From Belnapia sp. F-4-1 (GTDB lineage Bacteria > Pseudomonadota > Alphaproteobacteria > Acetobacterales > Acetobacteraceae), in NCBI RefSeq assembly GCF_000802185.1, contig NZ_KN676113.1:5030028-5094027 (forward strand): a stretch of 64,000 nt of DNA. Direction: 5' to 3'. Shown piece by piece: positions 37,196-46,437 of the stretch. Within the stretch, counting starts at the first letter, position 1. Every line of letters begins with the position of its first letter. The notes under the pieces were generated by a model, which did no database searches, was not told the origin of the DNA, and saw only the letters and a program-made list of their open reading frames with translations. The position numbers and the translations under genes were made by a program.

Positions 37196-37899
37196 CAGCC
37201 GGCCCGGCGCAGCGCGACGTCGCGCAGCCCCTGCGCCAGCGCATTCACCCCGAGCACGATCACCATCAGCACCAGGCCGAGGGCGAGGGCCAGCGGCAGG
37301 TCGCCCTTGCTGGTTTCGAGCGCGATCGCCGTCGTCATCGTCCGGGTGAAGCCCTCGATATTGCCGCCGACCAGGATCACCGCCCCCACCTCCGCACTCG
37401 CCCGCCCGAAGCCGGCGAGCAACACGGTGAGCAGGGCGAAGCGCCCGTCCCAGAGCAGCGTCGGCACCGCTCGCCACGGCCCGGCGCCGAAGGAGCGCAG
37501 CGCCTCGGCATATTCCTCCCAGAGCGCCTCCAGCACCCCGCGCGACAGGGCGGCGAGGATCGGCGTGATCAGCACCGCCTGGGCAATCACCATCGCCCCC
37601 GGCGTGAACAGCAGCCCCCAATGCCCGAGCGGCCCGGAGCGCGAGAGCAGCAGGTAGATCAACAGCCCGGCCACCACCGGCGGCAGCCCCATCAGCGCAT
37701 TCAGCGCGACAACCACCGCCCGGCGCCCGGGGAAGCGCGCGACGGCCAGCAGCGCCCCGAGCGGCAGCCCGACCACCGCCGCGATGCCGAGCGCGGCGAG
37801 GCTCACCCTTAGCGACAGGCCGAGGATGGCCAGCATCCCCGCATCCCCGTCGCGGACCAGCGCAATGGCGGCCATGAAGGCGGAGCCCAGATCCTGCAC
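37195..37899 (-). CDS. tupB: Tungstate ABC transporter permease
   Basis: A 234-residue inner-membrane permease with about five to six hydrophobic segments. The cytoplasmic coupling loop is EEYAEALRSFGAGPWRAVPTLLWDGRF, and FGRASAEVGAVILVGGNIEGFTR is characteristic of the tungstate branch of the molybdate permease family. The start codon is GTG at 37899, with GGGGGA 6 nt upstream. It opens the operon. A weak minus-strand TTGACC (37951-37946) followed after 17 nt by CACCTT is the only promoter-like pair seen. Confidence 0.88.
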   Translation of the reverse strand: MQDLGSAFMAAIALVRDGDAGMLAILGLSLRVSLAALGIAAVVGLPLGALLAVARFPGRRAVVVALNALMGLPPVVAGLLIYLLLSRSGPLGHWGLLFTPGAMVIAQAVLITPILAALSRGVLEALWEEYAEALRSFGAGPWRAVPTLLWDGRFALLTVLLAGFGRASAEVGAVILVGGNIEGFTRTMTTAIALETSKGDLPLALALGLVLMVIVLGVNALAQGLRDVALRRAG

Positions 37900-38006
37900 G
37901 CATATCCCCCGGACGCGGCGGGAAGGTGATGGCGCCGGGCGCCGTGGTCAATCTTCACTTGCCGCCCGCCACCCCGGCCGCTTTCCTGCTGCTAAGGAGG
38001 ACCGCC

Positions 38007-38495
38007 ATGGAAACCCTGCTGCCCATCGCCGCCTGTGCCGGCGCCCTGCTGAAGGCCCGCGGTGAGACCATCGCGGTCGCCGAATCTTCGGCCGGCGGGT
38101 TGGTCTCGGCCGCGCTGCTCGCGGTGCCTGGCGCTTCGGCTTATTTCCTTGGCGGCACCGTGGTCTACACGCGCGTGGCGCGCGAGGCGCTGCTGGCCAT
38201 CCCGCCCGAGCGGCTGGACGGCGTTCCCCCCTCCACCGAGGCCTATGCGGCGATGATGGCGGAGGGGATGCGCCAGCGCCTCGGCACCGTCTGGGCCCTC
38301 GGCGAAACCGGGGCAACGGGCCCCGCAGGCAACCGCTACGGCTTTCCGGCCGGCCATGCCTGCCTCGCCGTCGCCGGCCCCGTGTCGCGGACGCTCACGG
38401 TCGAGACCGGCCATGGCGACCGCGTCGTCAACATGCGTGAATTCGGCGCACGCCTGCTCGGCCTGCTGGTCGAGGCGCTGGAGGCCGCGCCGTGA
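38007..38495 (+). CDS. pncC: CinA C-terminal-type nicotinamide-nucleotide amidohydrolase
   Basis: A 162-residue protein equal to the C-terminal domain of CinA, which deamidates nicotinamide mononucleotide in NAD recycling. The motif IAVAESSAGGLVSAALLAVPGAS and YFLGGTVVYTRVAREALL is typical. GETGATGPAGNRYGFPAGH holds the other active-site residues. The ATG at 38007 has a strong AAGGAGG 8 nt upstream. It is divergent from tupB, and its stop overlaps the start of the VOC gene by 4 nt (GTGA). The N-terminal CinA domain is absent, as in many single-domain versions. Confidence 0.88.
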   Translation: METLLPIAACAGALLKARGETIAVAESSAGGLVSAALLAVPGASAYFLGGTVVYTRVAREALLAIPPERLDGVPPSTEAYAAMMAEGMRQRLGTVWALGETGATGPAGNRYGFPAGHACLAVAGPVSRTLTVETGHGDRVVNMREFGARLLGLLVEALEAAP

Positions 38496-39250
38496 CCGGA
38501 TACTTCGCCTGGCACGAGCTGATGGTGCCCGACCCCGAGGCCGCCGCCCGTTTCTATGGCGCCGTCACCGGCTGGGGCACCCGCGACGCCTCGACGCCGG
38601 ACCAGCCCTACACCCTGCTGACCGCCGGCGACCGTCCCGCCGCCGGCCTGCTGCCGCTGCGGCCGGCGGATATGGCCAAAGGCGCCCTCCCCGGCTGGAT
38701 TGGCCACATCCTGGTCGATGACGTGGACGCGACCCTCGCCCGCGCCACGGCGCTCGGCGGCGTGGTCCACGTCCCGCCCCGCAGCGTCGAGATCGGCCGC
38801 TTCGCCGTGCTTGGGGACCCGCAGGGCGCCGTCTTCGCCATCTTCGCCGGCACCCTGCCCGAGCCGCAGCCCATCGGCACGCCCAGTCATGTCGGCTGGA
38901 ACGAGCTGGCGGCCGGCGACTGGCCCGCTGCCTTCGACTTCTACGCCGCGCTCTTCGGCTGGCAACGGGCGGAGGCGGTGGATATCGGCCCGATGGGCAC
39001 CTACCAGACCTTCGGCCTCGGCGGCCCGGCAATGGGCGGGATGTTCGACAAGCCTGCGGCTATCCCCCGCCCCTTCTGGTGCTTCTACATCGCCGTCGGC
39101 GACATCGACGCCGCCGGGACGCGGGTGGCCGAGGCTGGCGGCCAGGTCATCAACGGACCGATGGCCGCTCCCGGCGAGGCCTGGGTGCTCCAGGGCCTCG
39201 ACCCGCAGGGCGCCTTCTTCGCCCTGCTCGGGACGCGCGCTACCCCCTGA
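38492..39250 (+). CDS. VOC-superfamily protein with two glyoxalase-like domains
   Basis: A 252-residue protein made of two repeated VOC domains. The first starts YFAWHELMVPDPEAAARFYGAVTGWG and the second VGWNELAAGDWPAAFDFYAALFGWQ, each with the usual VOC beta-alpha-beta pattern. Such tandem proteins are often named as predicted enzymes related to lactoylglutathione lyase, but the substrate is unknown. The start is GTG, overlapping the pncC stop by 4 nt. The end overlaps the convergent SDR gene by 11 nt. Confidence 0.88.
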   Translation: MTGYFAWHELMVPDPEAAARFYGAVTGWGTRDASTPDQPYTLLTAGDRPAAGLLPLRPADMAKGALPGWIGHILVDDVDATLARATALGGVVHVPPRSVEIGRFAVLGDPQGAVFAIFAGTLPEPQPIGTPSHVGWNELAAGDWPAAFDFYAALFGWQRAEAVDIGPMGTYQTFGLGGPAMGGMFDKPAAIPRPFWCFYIAVGDIDAAGTRVAEAGGQVINGPMAAPGEAWVLQGLDPQGAFFALLGTRATP

Positions 39251-40013
39251 ACTGCGCCCCGCCATCCACGTCGATGGTGGTGCCGGAGAGATATCCACCG
39301 CGCGGGCTGGCGCAGAACACCGCGAGGTCGGCAATCTCCTCCGGCTTCCCCGCCCGGCCGAGCGGCAGGCCGGCCAGCATCTCCTCCCAGCGGTTCTCGT
39401 CGCCGAACTTGGTCTTCGCCCGCGATTTCGAAAGGGTAATGATCCGGTCCGTCATCGTCGCGCCCGGCGCGATGCCGACCACCCGGACGTTCTTGTCCGT
39501 CGACTTGCCGCCGAGCGCCGCGGTGAACGCAATCAGCGCCGCATTGCCCGAGGCGCCGCAGATATAGTCGGCCCGCGGCGCCCGCCCGGCCATGCCGATG
39601 ATGTTGACGATGGTGCCGTCACCCTTCGCCTCCATCCGCGGCAGATAGAGCCGCGAGAGATGGATGTAGCCGAAGACCTTCAGCGCCCAGGCCTCCTGCC
39701 AGCGCGCGAGGTCGATGTCGGCCAACGTTCCGCCCGGGATGGCGCCAGCATTGTTCACCAGCACGTCGATCTCAGGATGGGCCGCGGCCAGCGCCTCGCG
39801 CGCCCCGGCATCGCCGAGATCGCCGGCATGGATGGCGATGGCGACGTTGTGCCGCGCGCGGATGCCTTCCGCCGCCCGCTCCAGCGCCGCCCCGTCCCGC
39901 GAGGCGAGCACCAGGTCGCAGCCCTCGGCGGCGAAGGCCCCGGCGCAGGCAAGGCCGATCCCCTTCGACCCGCCGGTGATCAGCACCCGCTTGCCGGCGA
40001 TTCCCATCTCCAT
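39240..40013 (-). CDS. Short-chain dehydrogenase/reductase
   Basis: A 257-residue SDR with the NAD(P)-binding GGSKGIGLACAGAFA near residues 14-28, the NNAG motif in VLVNNAGAIPGG, and C-terminal IAPGATMTDRI. The active-site YxxxK is altered: the usual serine-tyrosine-lysine segment reads APRADYICGASGNAALIAF, so the tyrosine is followed by serine where lysine is expected. This may mean reduced or different catalysis. The end overlaps the convergent VOC gene by 11 nt. The true start could be the ATG at 40007 rather than 40013. Confidence 0.87.
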   Translation of the reverse strand: MEMGIAGKRVLITGGSKGIGLACAGAFAAEGCDLVLASRDGAALERAAEGIRARHNVAIAIHAGDLGDAGAREALAAAHPEIDVLVNNAGAIPGGTLADIDLARWQEAWALKVFGYIHLSRLYLPRMEAKGDGTIVNIIGMAGRAPRADYICGASGNAALIAFTAALGGKSTDKNVRVVGIAPGATMTDRIITLSKSRAKTKFGDENRWEEMLAGLPLGRAGKPEEIADLAVFCASPRGGYLSGTTIDVDGGAQFRG

Positions 40014-40043
40014 GACGTCGTCCCCCCGTTCACGGAGGGAAGC

Positions 40044-41573
40044 CTACAGCCGCGGCGCGACGCCCGACACCCCGCTTGCCTGCTCCAGCTGGGACAGAGC
40101 CAACAGGTAGGCATAGCGCGCCTGGTTGGCCTGGACGCGCGTCACGTTCAGCACGCGGAGCGCGTCCAGCACGTCGAGCAGGGTTCTCCCGCCGGCGACA
40201 TAGGCCTGCTCGGTGCTGCGATAGGCCTCCTCCGCCCGGCCGAGCGCGCCGCCGGCATAAAGGTTCAGCAACGCGCGAGACTGCTCCACCGCCGCCCAGG
40301 CCGCGGCGAACTCCGCCCGCGCCTGCAGCACCGTCGCCCGCGCCACGGCATCCGCCTGGCCCTGCTGCGCGGTCGCCGCCGCGACATTCCCCTCGACGAT
40401 GCGCGAGGTGAAGATCGGCACCGAGAGCTGCACGCCGAAGCTGTTGAGCGCGCTCAGCCGGTCGCGCGAATCCGGCAGGTCCTGCGAGAGCGCCGAGCGG
40501 CTCCAGCCCGCATCCACGGTCACGTCGCGCGAGCGGCCCGCCTCGGCCAGCTGCCGGTTGGCCCCCGCGGCGGCCGCCTGGCGCTCCGCCGCCACCACAT
40601 CCGGCCGGCTGGCGACGCCCCTGGCCAGCTCCTCCCGGCCGATTCCGAGATCGGGGATGGCGTCGAACCGCCCGCGCACATCGAAGGCCACGGGCGAAAG
40701 GATGGTCCGCACCGCGGTCGGCGCGCTGGCCGGCCCCGCCGGCGTCCCCGTCCGCCCCTGCTGCCCCGGCGGCGGCGCCAGCGGGCCCCGCACCGCCGGG
40801 TTGATCCCGAGCGAGGAGAGCGTCCCCGCCCCCTGCTGGAACGCCGCCGGATCGGCCGAGAGCAGCGCCGCCACCGCCGCGACGCCCGCCGCATAGGCCT
40901 GGGCGTTGGTCGTCACGTCGCCCTCGAACTGCAGCCGGCTTGCCTGGAAGCGCAGCAGGTCGCCCTCGGGAATGGCGCCGTCGCGCAGCTGCCGGCGCAG
41001 CAGCTGCTCCGTCCGGTCGAGGCTCGTCCGGTTGCCGAGCGCGACCTCGAGATTGGCCCGCGCCAGCAGCGCACCGAGGAAGGCCTGGCGCAGCTGGAAG
41101 AGCTGGGTGCGCAGCGCATCCAGCACCTGCGCCTCCGCCCCCTCGACCTGCCGCTCGGCGAAGCGGGTGCGGAGCGTCCGCTTGTTGCCGCGTTCCACCA
41201 GCACCGTCAGCCCGACGCTGATGTTCTTCGCCGGGCTTAGGTAGCGCGCCCCGCGCAGCGCCCCGTTCCGCGTCTCTCCGAACTGGGCGAAGGTATTGCC
41301 GACCGAGACGGTGGGCGCGGGCCGCGAGGAGGCCACCAGCCGCTGTGCCCGCGCCACGTCCACCCCGCGCCGCGCCGCAATGACGGCGAGGTTGCGCTCG
41401 ACCAGCGCCACCTCCGCCTCCTCCAGCGAGAGCGGCCTCGCGCCCGGCCCGATCGGCAACGGCGCCATCCCCGGCGGCGGGGCGGCCGGCGGGGTGGCCT
41501 GCGTCTGGGCCTGGGCCGGCAGGTTGGCGATCAGCGCGCAGCCGAGCAGGGCCGCGCGGAAGCTCAGCCTCAT
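40044..41573 (-). CDS. TolC-family outer-membrane efflux protein
   Basis: A 509-residue outer-membrane factor. A signal peptide (MRLSFRAALLGCALIANLPAQAQ) is followed by two repeats of long alpha-helical segments with the alanine-rich TolC pattern, such as ALVERNLAVIAARRGVDVARAQ and AYRSTEQAYVAGGRTLLDVLDAL. The latter is a conserved OMF stretch. It forms the exit duct of the RND pump encoded upstream. Its ATG overlaps the RND gene stop by 4 nt, so the operon order is adaptor, RND permease, outer-membrane protein. Confidence 0.92.
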   Translation of the reverse strand: MRLSFRAALLGCALIANLPAQAQTQATPPAAPPPGMAPLPIGPGARPLSLEEAEVALVERNLAVIAARRGVDVARAQRLVASSRPAPTVSVGNTFAQFGETRNGALRGARYLSPAKNISVGLTVLVERGNKRTLRTRFAERQVEGAEAQVLDALRTQLFQLRQAFLGALLARANLEVALGNRTSLDRTEQLLRRQLRDGAIPEGDLLRFQASRLQFEGDVTTNAQAYAAGVAAVAALLSADPAAFQQGAGTLSSLGINPAVRGPLAPPPGQQGRTGTPAGPASAPTAVRTILSPVAFDVRGRFDAIPDLGIGREELARGVASRPDVVAAERQAAAAGANRQLAEAGRSRDVTVDAGWSRSALSQDLPDSRDRLSALNSFGVQLSVPIFTSRIVEGNVAAATAQQGQADAVARATVLQARAEFAAAWAAVEQSRALLNLYAGGALGRAEEAYRSTEQAYVAGGRTLLDVLDALRVLNVTRVQANQARYAYLLALSQLEQASGVSGVAPRL

Positions 41574-44500
41574 GCCCGCACCGCCGCACCATGCGCCGCG
41601 GCTTCGGCGCGGCGGATATGCCGCGGCTTGCCGAAGAGGTCGATCATCGCCGGGAAGACCACCAGGATGAAGAGCGGCACCAGCCCGATCCCCCCCACCA
41701 CGACGAGCGCCAGCGGCTTCTGCACATCGGCGCCGATGCCGGTGGCCAGCGCCATCGGCAGCAGCCCGGTGAAGCTGGCGAAGCAGGTCATGAAGACGGG
41801 CCGCATCCGGTCCCGCCCGGCCTGGTCGAGGGCCATGCGCCAGGGCATCCCTTCCAGCCGCAGATGGTTGAAATGGGAGAGCATGATGATGCCTTCCATC
41901 ACGGTGATGCCGAACAGCGCGAGGAAGCCAATGGCCGCCGGCACGCTGAAATTGAGCCCCGCCACGGCCAGTGCCGCGATCCCACCAGTAGTCGACATCG
42001 GAACGATGCCAAAAACGAGCAGCGTCTCGCGCAGCGTATTGAACTGCACGTACAACAGAACGAGGATCAAGGCGAGCGCCGCCGGCACTACCACCAGCAA
42101 CCGCCCGATCGCCTCCTGCAGGTTGCGGAACTCACCCAGCCAGTCGAGCCGGTAGCCGGGCGGCAGCTCCACCCGGGCGGCCACCAGCGCCTGCGCCTCG
42201 GCGACGGTGCTTGCCGGGTCCCGCCCGCGCACGCTGAAGCGGATCGGCACGTAGCGCGAGGCATCCTCGCGGTAGATGTAGGAGACACCGGAGACCAGCT
42301 TGACCTCCGCCACGTCGGACAGCGTCGCCCCGCGCGGTCCGCCGACGGGGATGCGCCCGATCGCCTCCAGGCTGTCGCGGTAGGGCGCGTCCAGCCGCAC
42401 GACGATCGGGAAATTGCGGTCGCCGCCCGGCTCGTAGAGCCGCCCCGCCTCGCGCCCGCCGATCGCCGCCTGCACCACCTCGTTCACGTCGTCCACCGCC
42501 AGGCCGTAGCGCGCCGCCCGCGCCCGGTCGATCTGCACCGCGACCGTCGGCTGGCCGAGCGAGCGGAAGACGGCGAGGTCGGCCACGCCCTCGACGCCCG
42601 CCATCACCTGCCGGATCTCCTCCGCCTTGCGGGCGATGATGTCGAGTTCCGGCCCGTAGACCTTCACCGCATTGGCGCCCTTCACGCCGGAGGCCGCCTC
42701 CTGGACGTTGTCGCTGATCGCCTGCGAATAGTTGAACTCGACGCCGACGAACTGGCTCGACAGCCGCTCGTGCATGGCCCGCACCAGCCCGTCGCGGTGC
42801 CGCGCCGTGGTCCATTGCTGCGGCGGCTTCAGGGGGAGGAAGAACTCGGCATTGAAGAAGCCGGCGCTGTCCGTCCCGTCATCCGGCCGGCCCTGCTGCG
42901 AGGTGGCGGTGACGACTTCCGGGAACTCCATCAGCGTCCGCCGGATGCGGTTCACCGTGTCGTTGCCCTCCTCGAGGCTGATCGTCCCCGGCATGGAGGC
43001 ACGGACCCAAAGGTTGCCCTCCTCCAGCGTCGGCAGGAACTCCGCGCCGAGCTGCGACATCAGCAGGAGCGAAGCGGCGAAGAGCCCGGCCGCCAGCAGC
43101 AGGCAGACGGCGCGCGCCCGCATCGCCGCGGCATAGAGCCGGCTGTGGACCCAGCGCAGGGCGCGCACCAGCAGCGTGTCCCGCTCCTTGCTGTCCTCGC
43201 GCAGCAAGGCGGCGGCCAGGGCCGGGGTGATGGTGAAGGTCGCCAGCAGCGCGCCGATGATCGCATAGGCATAGGTCTTCGACATCGGGCCGAAGATGCG
43301 GCCCTCGATGCCGCCCAGGGTGAAGAGCGGGATGAAGGCGGCGATGATGATGAGCGCCGAGAAGAAGATCGCCTTGTCCACCTCCCCCGCTGCCCGCAGC
43401 ACGGTGAGCGAGAGGCCGGACAGTTCCTTCGAGCCAGTAGGCGCGATGTAGCGGTGCGCCGGATTCCGGCTGAGCCCCAGATGCCGGTAGATGTTCTCGA
43501 CCATGATGACGGTCGCATCCACCAGCAGGCCGAAGTCGAGCGCGCCGAGGCTGAGCAGGTTGGCGCTCTCGCCGCGCGCCATCATCAGCAGGATGGCGAA
43601 GAGGAAGGCGAAGGGCACCGTCGCCGCCACCACCAGCGCGCCGCGGAAGTCTCCGAGGAAGAGCCACTGGATGATGAGGATGAGGGCGACGCCCTCGATG
43701 ATGTTGTGGACCACCGTGCGGGTGGTGATCTTCACCAGGTCCTCGCGGTCGTAGAGCGGGACGATCTTCACCCCCGGCGGCAGCACGCCCCCGGCATTGA
43801 TCCGCGCCACCTCGTCCTGCACGCCGCGGATGGTCGGCAGGGTCTGCTCGCCGCGCCGCATCAGCACGGTGGCCAGCACCACGTCGTCGTCGTTCTCCTG
43901 GCCGGCGATGCCGAGGCGCGGCAGGTTGCCGATCTCGACCGTCGCCACGTCGCCCAGCAGCACCGGCACGCCGCCCTCGGCCGAGACCACCACGTTGCGG
44001 ATGTCGTCCAGCCCGCGGATCAGCCCGATCCCCTGCACCACGGCCGCCTGCGGGCCGATACGGATCGTCCCGGCGCCGACCGTCGCATTGCCGGCCCGCA
44101 CTGCCTGGATCACCTGAGGCAGGGTGAGGCCGAGTGCGGCGATCCGCCGGAGGTCCACCACCACGTTGTAGCTCTTGGAGAGGCCGCCGAAGGAGGTGAC
44201 GTCGACAACGCCGGGCACGCGCTTGAAGCGCCGGTCGAGCACCCATTCCTGCAGGGTCTTGAGGTCGGCCAGCGAATAGCCGGGCGGGCCGACCAGCCGG
44301 TAGCGCATGATCTCGCCGATCGGCGAGAGCGGGCTGATCTGCGGCTGCACGCCCTCCGGCAGCCCGTTGAGCTGGCCGAGCCGGTTCAGCACCTGCTGCA
44401 AGGCTTGGTCGTAGGTGTAGTTGAAGTTGAACTGTACCCTGACGTCGGAGAGGCCGAACAGGCTGGTCGAGCGGACCGAGGTGAGGTTGGGCAGCCCGGC

Positions 44501-44716
44501 CATCGCCACCTCGACGGGGATGGAGACGTAGCGCTCGATCTCCTCCGCGCTTTGCCCCGGATTCTGGGTGATGATCACCACCTGGGGCGGCACCGGGTCG
44601 GGGTAGGCCTCGATGTTCAGCCGGGTGAAGGCGGCCAGGCCGACGACGATGAAGGTGAAGAACAGGAGAATGACCAGCGGCCTGCGCTGGAGAGAAAAGG
44701 CGACGATCTGGCGCAT
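41570..44716 (-). CDS. Heavy-metal-type RND efflux permease (CzcA/CusA family)
   Basis: A 1048-residue inner-membrane proton antiporter of the HME-RND family. It opens IVAFSLQRRPLVILLFFTFIVVGLAAF and has the two-fold repeat with large periplasmic loops. The fourth membrane helix carries ALDFGLLVDATVIMVENIYRHL, in which the acidic residues used for proton coupling stand as in divalent-cation CzcA-type pumps; Cu/Ag CusA proteins usually lack the DFG part, so zinc, cobalt, nickel or cadmium are more likely than copper. It assembles with the adjacent adaptor and TolC-type duct. Confidence 0.93.
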   Translation of the reverse strand: MRQIVAFSLQRRPLVILLFFTFIVVGLAAFTRLNIEAYPDPVPPQVVIITQNPGQSAEEIERYVSIPVEVAMAGLPNLTSVRSTSLFGLSDVRVQFNFNYTYDQALQQVLNRLGQLNGLPEGVQPQISPLSPIGEIMRYRLVGPPGYSLADLKTLQEWVLDRRFKRVPGVVDVTSFGGLSKSYNVVVDLRRIAALGLTLPQVIQAVRAGNATVGAGTIRIGPQAAVVQGIGLIRGLDDIRNVVVSAEGGVPVLLGDVATVEIGNLPRLGIAGQENDDDVVLATVLMRRGEQTLPTIRGVQDEVARINAGGVLPPGVKIVPLYDREDLVKITTRTVVHNIIEGVALILIIQWLFLGDFRGALVVAATVPFAFLFAILLMMARGESANLLSLGALDFGLLVDATVIMVENIYRHLGLSRNPAHRYIAPTGSKELSGLSLTVLRAAGEVDKAIFFSALIIIAAFIPLFTLGGIEGRIFGPMSKTYAYAIIGALLATFTITPALAAALLREDSKERDTLLVRALRWVHSRLYAAAMRARAVCLLLAAGLFAASLLLMSQLGAEFLPTLEEGNLWVRASMPGTISLEEGNDTVNRIRRTLMEFPEVVTATSQQGRPDDGTDSAGFFNAEFFLPLKPPQQWTTARHRDGLVRAMHERLSSQFVGVEFNYSQAISDNVQEAASGVKGANAVKVYGPELDIIARKAEEIRQVMAGVEGVADLAVFRSLGQPTVAVQIDRARAARYGLAVDDVNEVVQAAIGGREAGRLYEPGGDRNFPIVVRLDAPYRDSLEAIGRIPVGGPRGATLSDVAEVKLVSGVSYIYREDASRYVPIRFSVRGRDPASTVAEAQALVAARVELPPGYRLDWLGEFRNLQEAIGRLLVVVPAALALILVLLYVQFNTLRETLLVFGIVPMSTTGGIAALAVAGLNFSVPAAIGFLALFGITVMEGIIMLSHFNHLRLEGMPWRMALDQAGRDRMRPVFMTCFASFTGLLPMALATGIGADVQKPLALVVVGGIGLVPLFILVVFPAMIDLFGKPRHIRRAEAAAHGAAVRA

Positions 44717-44795
44717 GCTGGCCTTCCCGAATGGCCGGGATCGCCGGCGTGCTATTTTGCCCCGGAACCCCGGCCCGTCGCCAGATGCCCGTGCC

Positions 44796-46172
44796 TCAGT
44801 CGATCCGCGCGGCCCGGTCGATGAAGAGAGCGCCGCCGGTGACCACCCGGTCGCCCGGGTTCAGCCCCGTGGTGACCTCCACCATGTCGCCCGAACGGAT
44901 GCCGGGCTGGATGCGGCGGAGGATGAAGCGGTTGTCGTCGAGGGCCAGCCAGACGCTGGCCTCGGCACCGCGGTAGATGATGGCGTTCACCGGCACGCCG
45001 ACATTCTGCTCGCCCTCGCCGACCGAGATGCGGAAGGTGGCGAACATCTCGGGCTTCAGCAGGTGCTCGGGGTCCTTCACCTCGGCGCGGACGGTGAGGC
45101 GCCGCGTGGCCGGGTCGAGCCCGGCGCCCACCGTGGCGATGCGCGCCTCGAAGCGGTGGCCCGGCAGGGCGCCGACGCTGACATCGACCGGCTGGCCGGT
45201 CTTGATGAGCGGCGCGTCCAGCTCCCGCACCGCGGCGACGAGCCACATGGTGGACAGGTCGGCGATGGTGAAGACCGGGTCGGAGGCGCCGGTCGAAAGC
45301 CACTGGCCGGGGCCGACGCGCCGCTGCACCACGGTGCCGCCGATCGGCGCCGTCACCGGCACCACGGCATTGACCATGCGGGTCTGCTCGATCCGGCTGA
45401 TTTCGTCCATGCTGCGGCCGAGGACGCGCAGCTTGTCGCGTGCGGCCGAAAGCGTCGCCTCGGCGCTGCGGAGATCGGCCATGGCCGTCATCGCGCCGGT
45501 GCGGGCCTGCTCGACATCGCGCTGCGAGGCGGCGCGGGCGCCGAACAAGCTGATCTGCCGAGCCTCCTCGCGCCGCGCCTGATCGAGCGTCGCACGCGCC
45601 TTGTTGGCGGCATCGGCGGCCGAGAGCAGGTCGTTGGCGGCCCCGGCGAGGTCGGTGGTTTCGATCTCGAGCAGGGTATCGCCCGCCTTCACCTCGTCGC
45701 CCATGCGGACCAGCACGCGGACGACGCGGCCATTGTAGGGCGAGAAGACGGGGGTGGAGCGGTCTTCGTCATAGGCGATGCGCCCCTCGGCCATGCGCTC
45801 GGCGCGGAAGGCACGGGAGTGCATCTCCTCGATCCGCAGCGCCCGCACCTCGGTGTCGGAGAGGCGGAACTCGCCCTGGGTGAGCGGCTCGGTCTGGGTG
45901 GCGGCGGGGGAGGTCGGGACCACCTCGGCGGCCTTGCGCGACTGGTCGTACCAGTAATAGCCGCCGGCCGCTGCGGCGAGGGCGAGGCCAAGCGCCAGCC
46001 AGAGCCTGCCACGGCCGCGCGGCGGCGCCTCGCCTGGTTCCTGGGCTGGTTGGGCGGCGGCGCTGGCCCCCGGCAAGGGCTTCTGGGTCGCAGCCGCCTG
46101 CAGACTCAGGACGTCCACCGTCGAGGCGAAACCATCAGTCCCTTTTGGCGGCGGCAGATGAGTGGCGTTCAT
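44796..46172 (-). CDS. Periplasmic adaptor (membrane-fusion) protein of the RND pump
   Basis: A 458-residue CzcB/CusB-type protein. One membrane anchor near residues 55-75 (RLWLALGLALAAAAGGYYWY) follows a proline-rich cytoplasmic tail. The lipoyl-like half motif VFSPYNGRVVRVLVRMGDEVKAGDTLLEIE is followed by a coiled-coil hairpin of about 100 residues, the second lipoyl half VPVTAPIGGTVVQRRVGPGQW, and beta-barrel segments. It is the first gene of the efflux operon, 79 nt ahead of the permease. GGGAA precedes the ATG. The upstream AT-rich region with direct repeats probably contains its promoter. Confidence 0.92.
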   Translation of the reverse strand: MNATHLPPPKGTDGFASTVDVLSLQAAATQKPLPGASAAAQPAQEPGEAPPRGRGRLWLALGLALAAAAGGYYWYDQSRKAAEVVPTSPAATQTEPLTQGEFRLSDTEVRALRIEEMHSRAFRAERMAEGRIAYDEDRSTPVFSPYNGRVVRVLVRMGDEVKAGDTLLEIETTDLAGAANDLLSAADAANKARATLDQARREEARQISLFGARAASQRDVEQARTGAMTAMADLRSAEATLSAARDKLRVLGRSMDEISRIEQTRMVNAVVPVTAPIGGTVVQRRVGPGQWLSTGASDPVFTIADLSTMWLVAAVRELDAPLIKTGQPVDVSVGALPGHRFEARIATVGAGLDPATRRLTVRAEVKDPEHLLKPEMFATFRISVGEGEQNVGVPVNAIIYRGAEASVWLALDDNRFILRRIQPGIRSGDMVEVTTGLNPGDRVVTGGALFIDRAARID

Positions 46173-46328
46173 GGTGTTCCCGGACCTGGCGAAGCGTCGT
46201 CAACCGTCTAAACCCCTGGCGTACCCTCCTAGGGATCGCCTGGCGGCCGGGCTGGTCCGGCTCCGTCACGATGCATCATGCACTGCCTCAACTTACGCCC
46301 ACATGGGGGGAAACCTGAAACCTAGGCC

Positions 46329-46364
46329 ATCTCTTAACCGTTTTAGCAGCGAAAAATCTCTTAA
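46329..46364. repeat. Two 9-nt direct repeats in an AT-rich divergent promoter region
   Basis: ATCTCTTAA occurs at 46329-46337 and again at 46356-46364, a start-to-start distance of 27 nt. The surrounding 60 nt are strikingly AT-rich for this genome and lie in the 265-nt gap between the RND operon and the hydrolase gene. Tandem sites on one face of the helix are typical for dimeric response regulators, and metal-efflux RND operons are often controlled that way. No regulator gene is adjacent, so this role is inferred. Confidence 0.45.
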
Positions 46365-46437
46365 AAAACACGGCTTGCGGCAGGGCATGGCGCAGCGCGT
46401 AACATGGCCGCGTCCCTTGCCGTGAAGGAAAGCGTCC

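Noticed and set aside
41591-44824. Plus-strand open frame of over 1000 codons opposite the RND permease
   Set aside because: It mirrors a clear, full-length RND gene and has the low-complexity composition of an antisense shadow.
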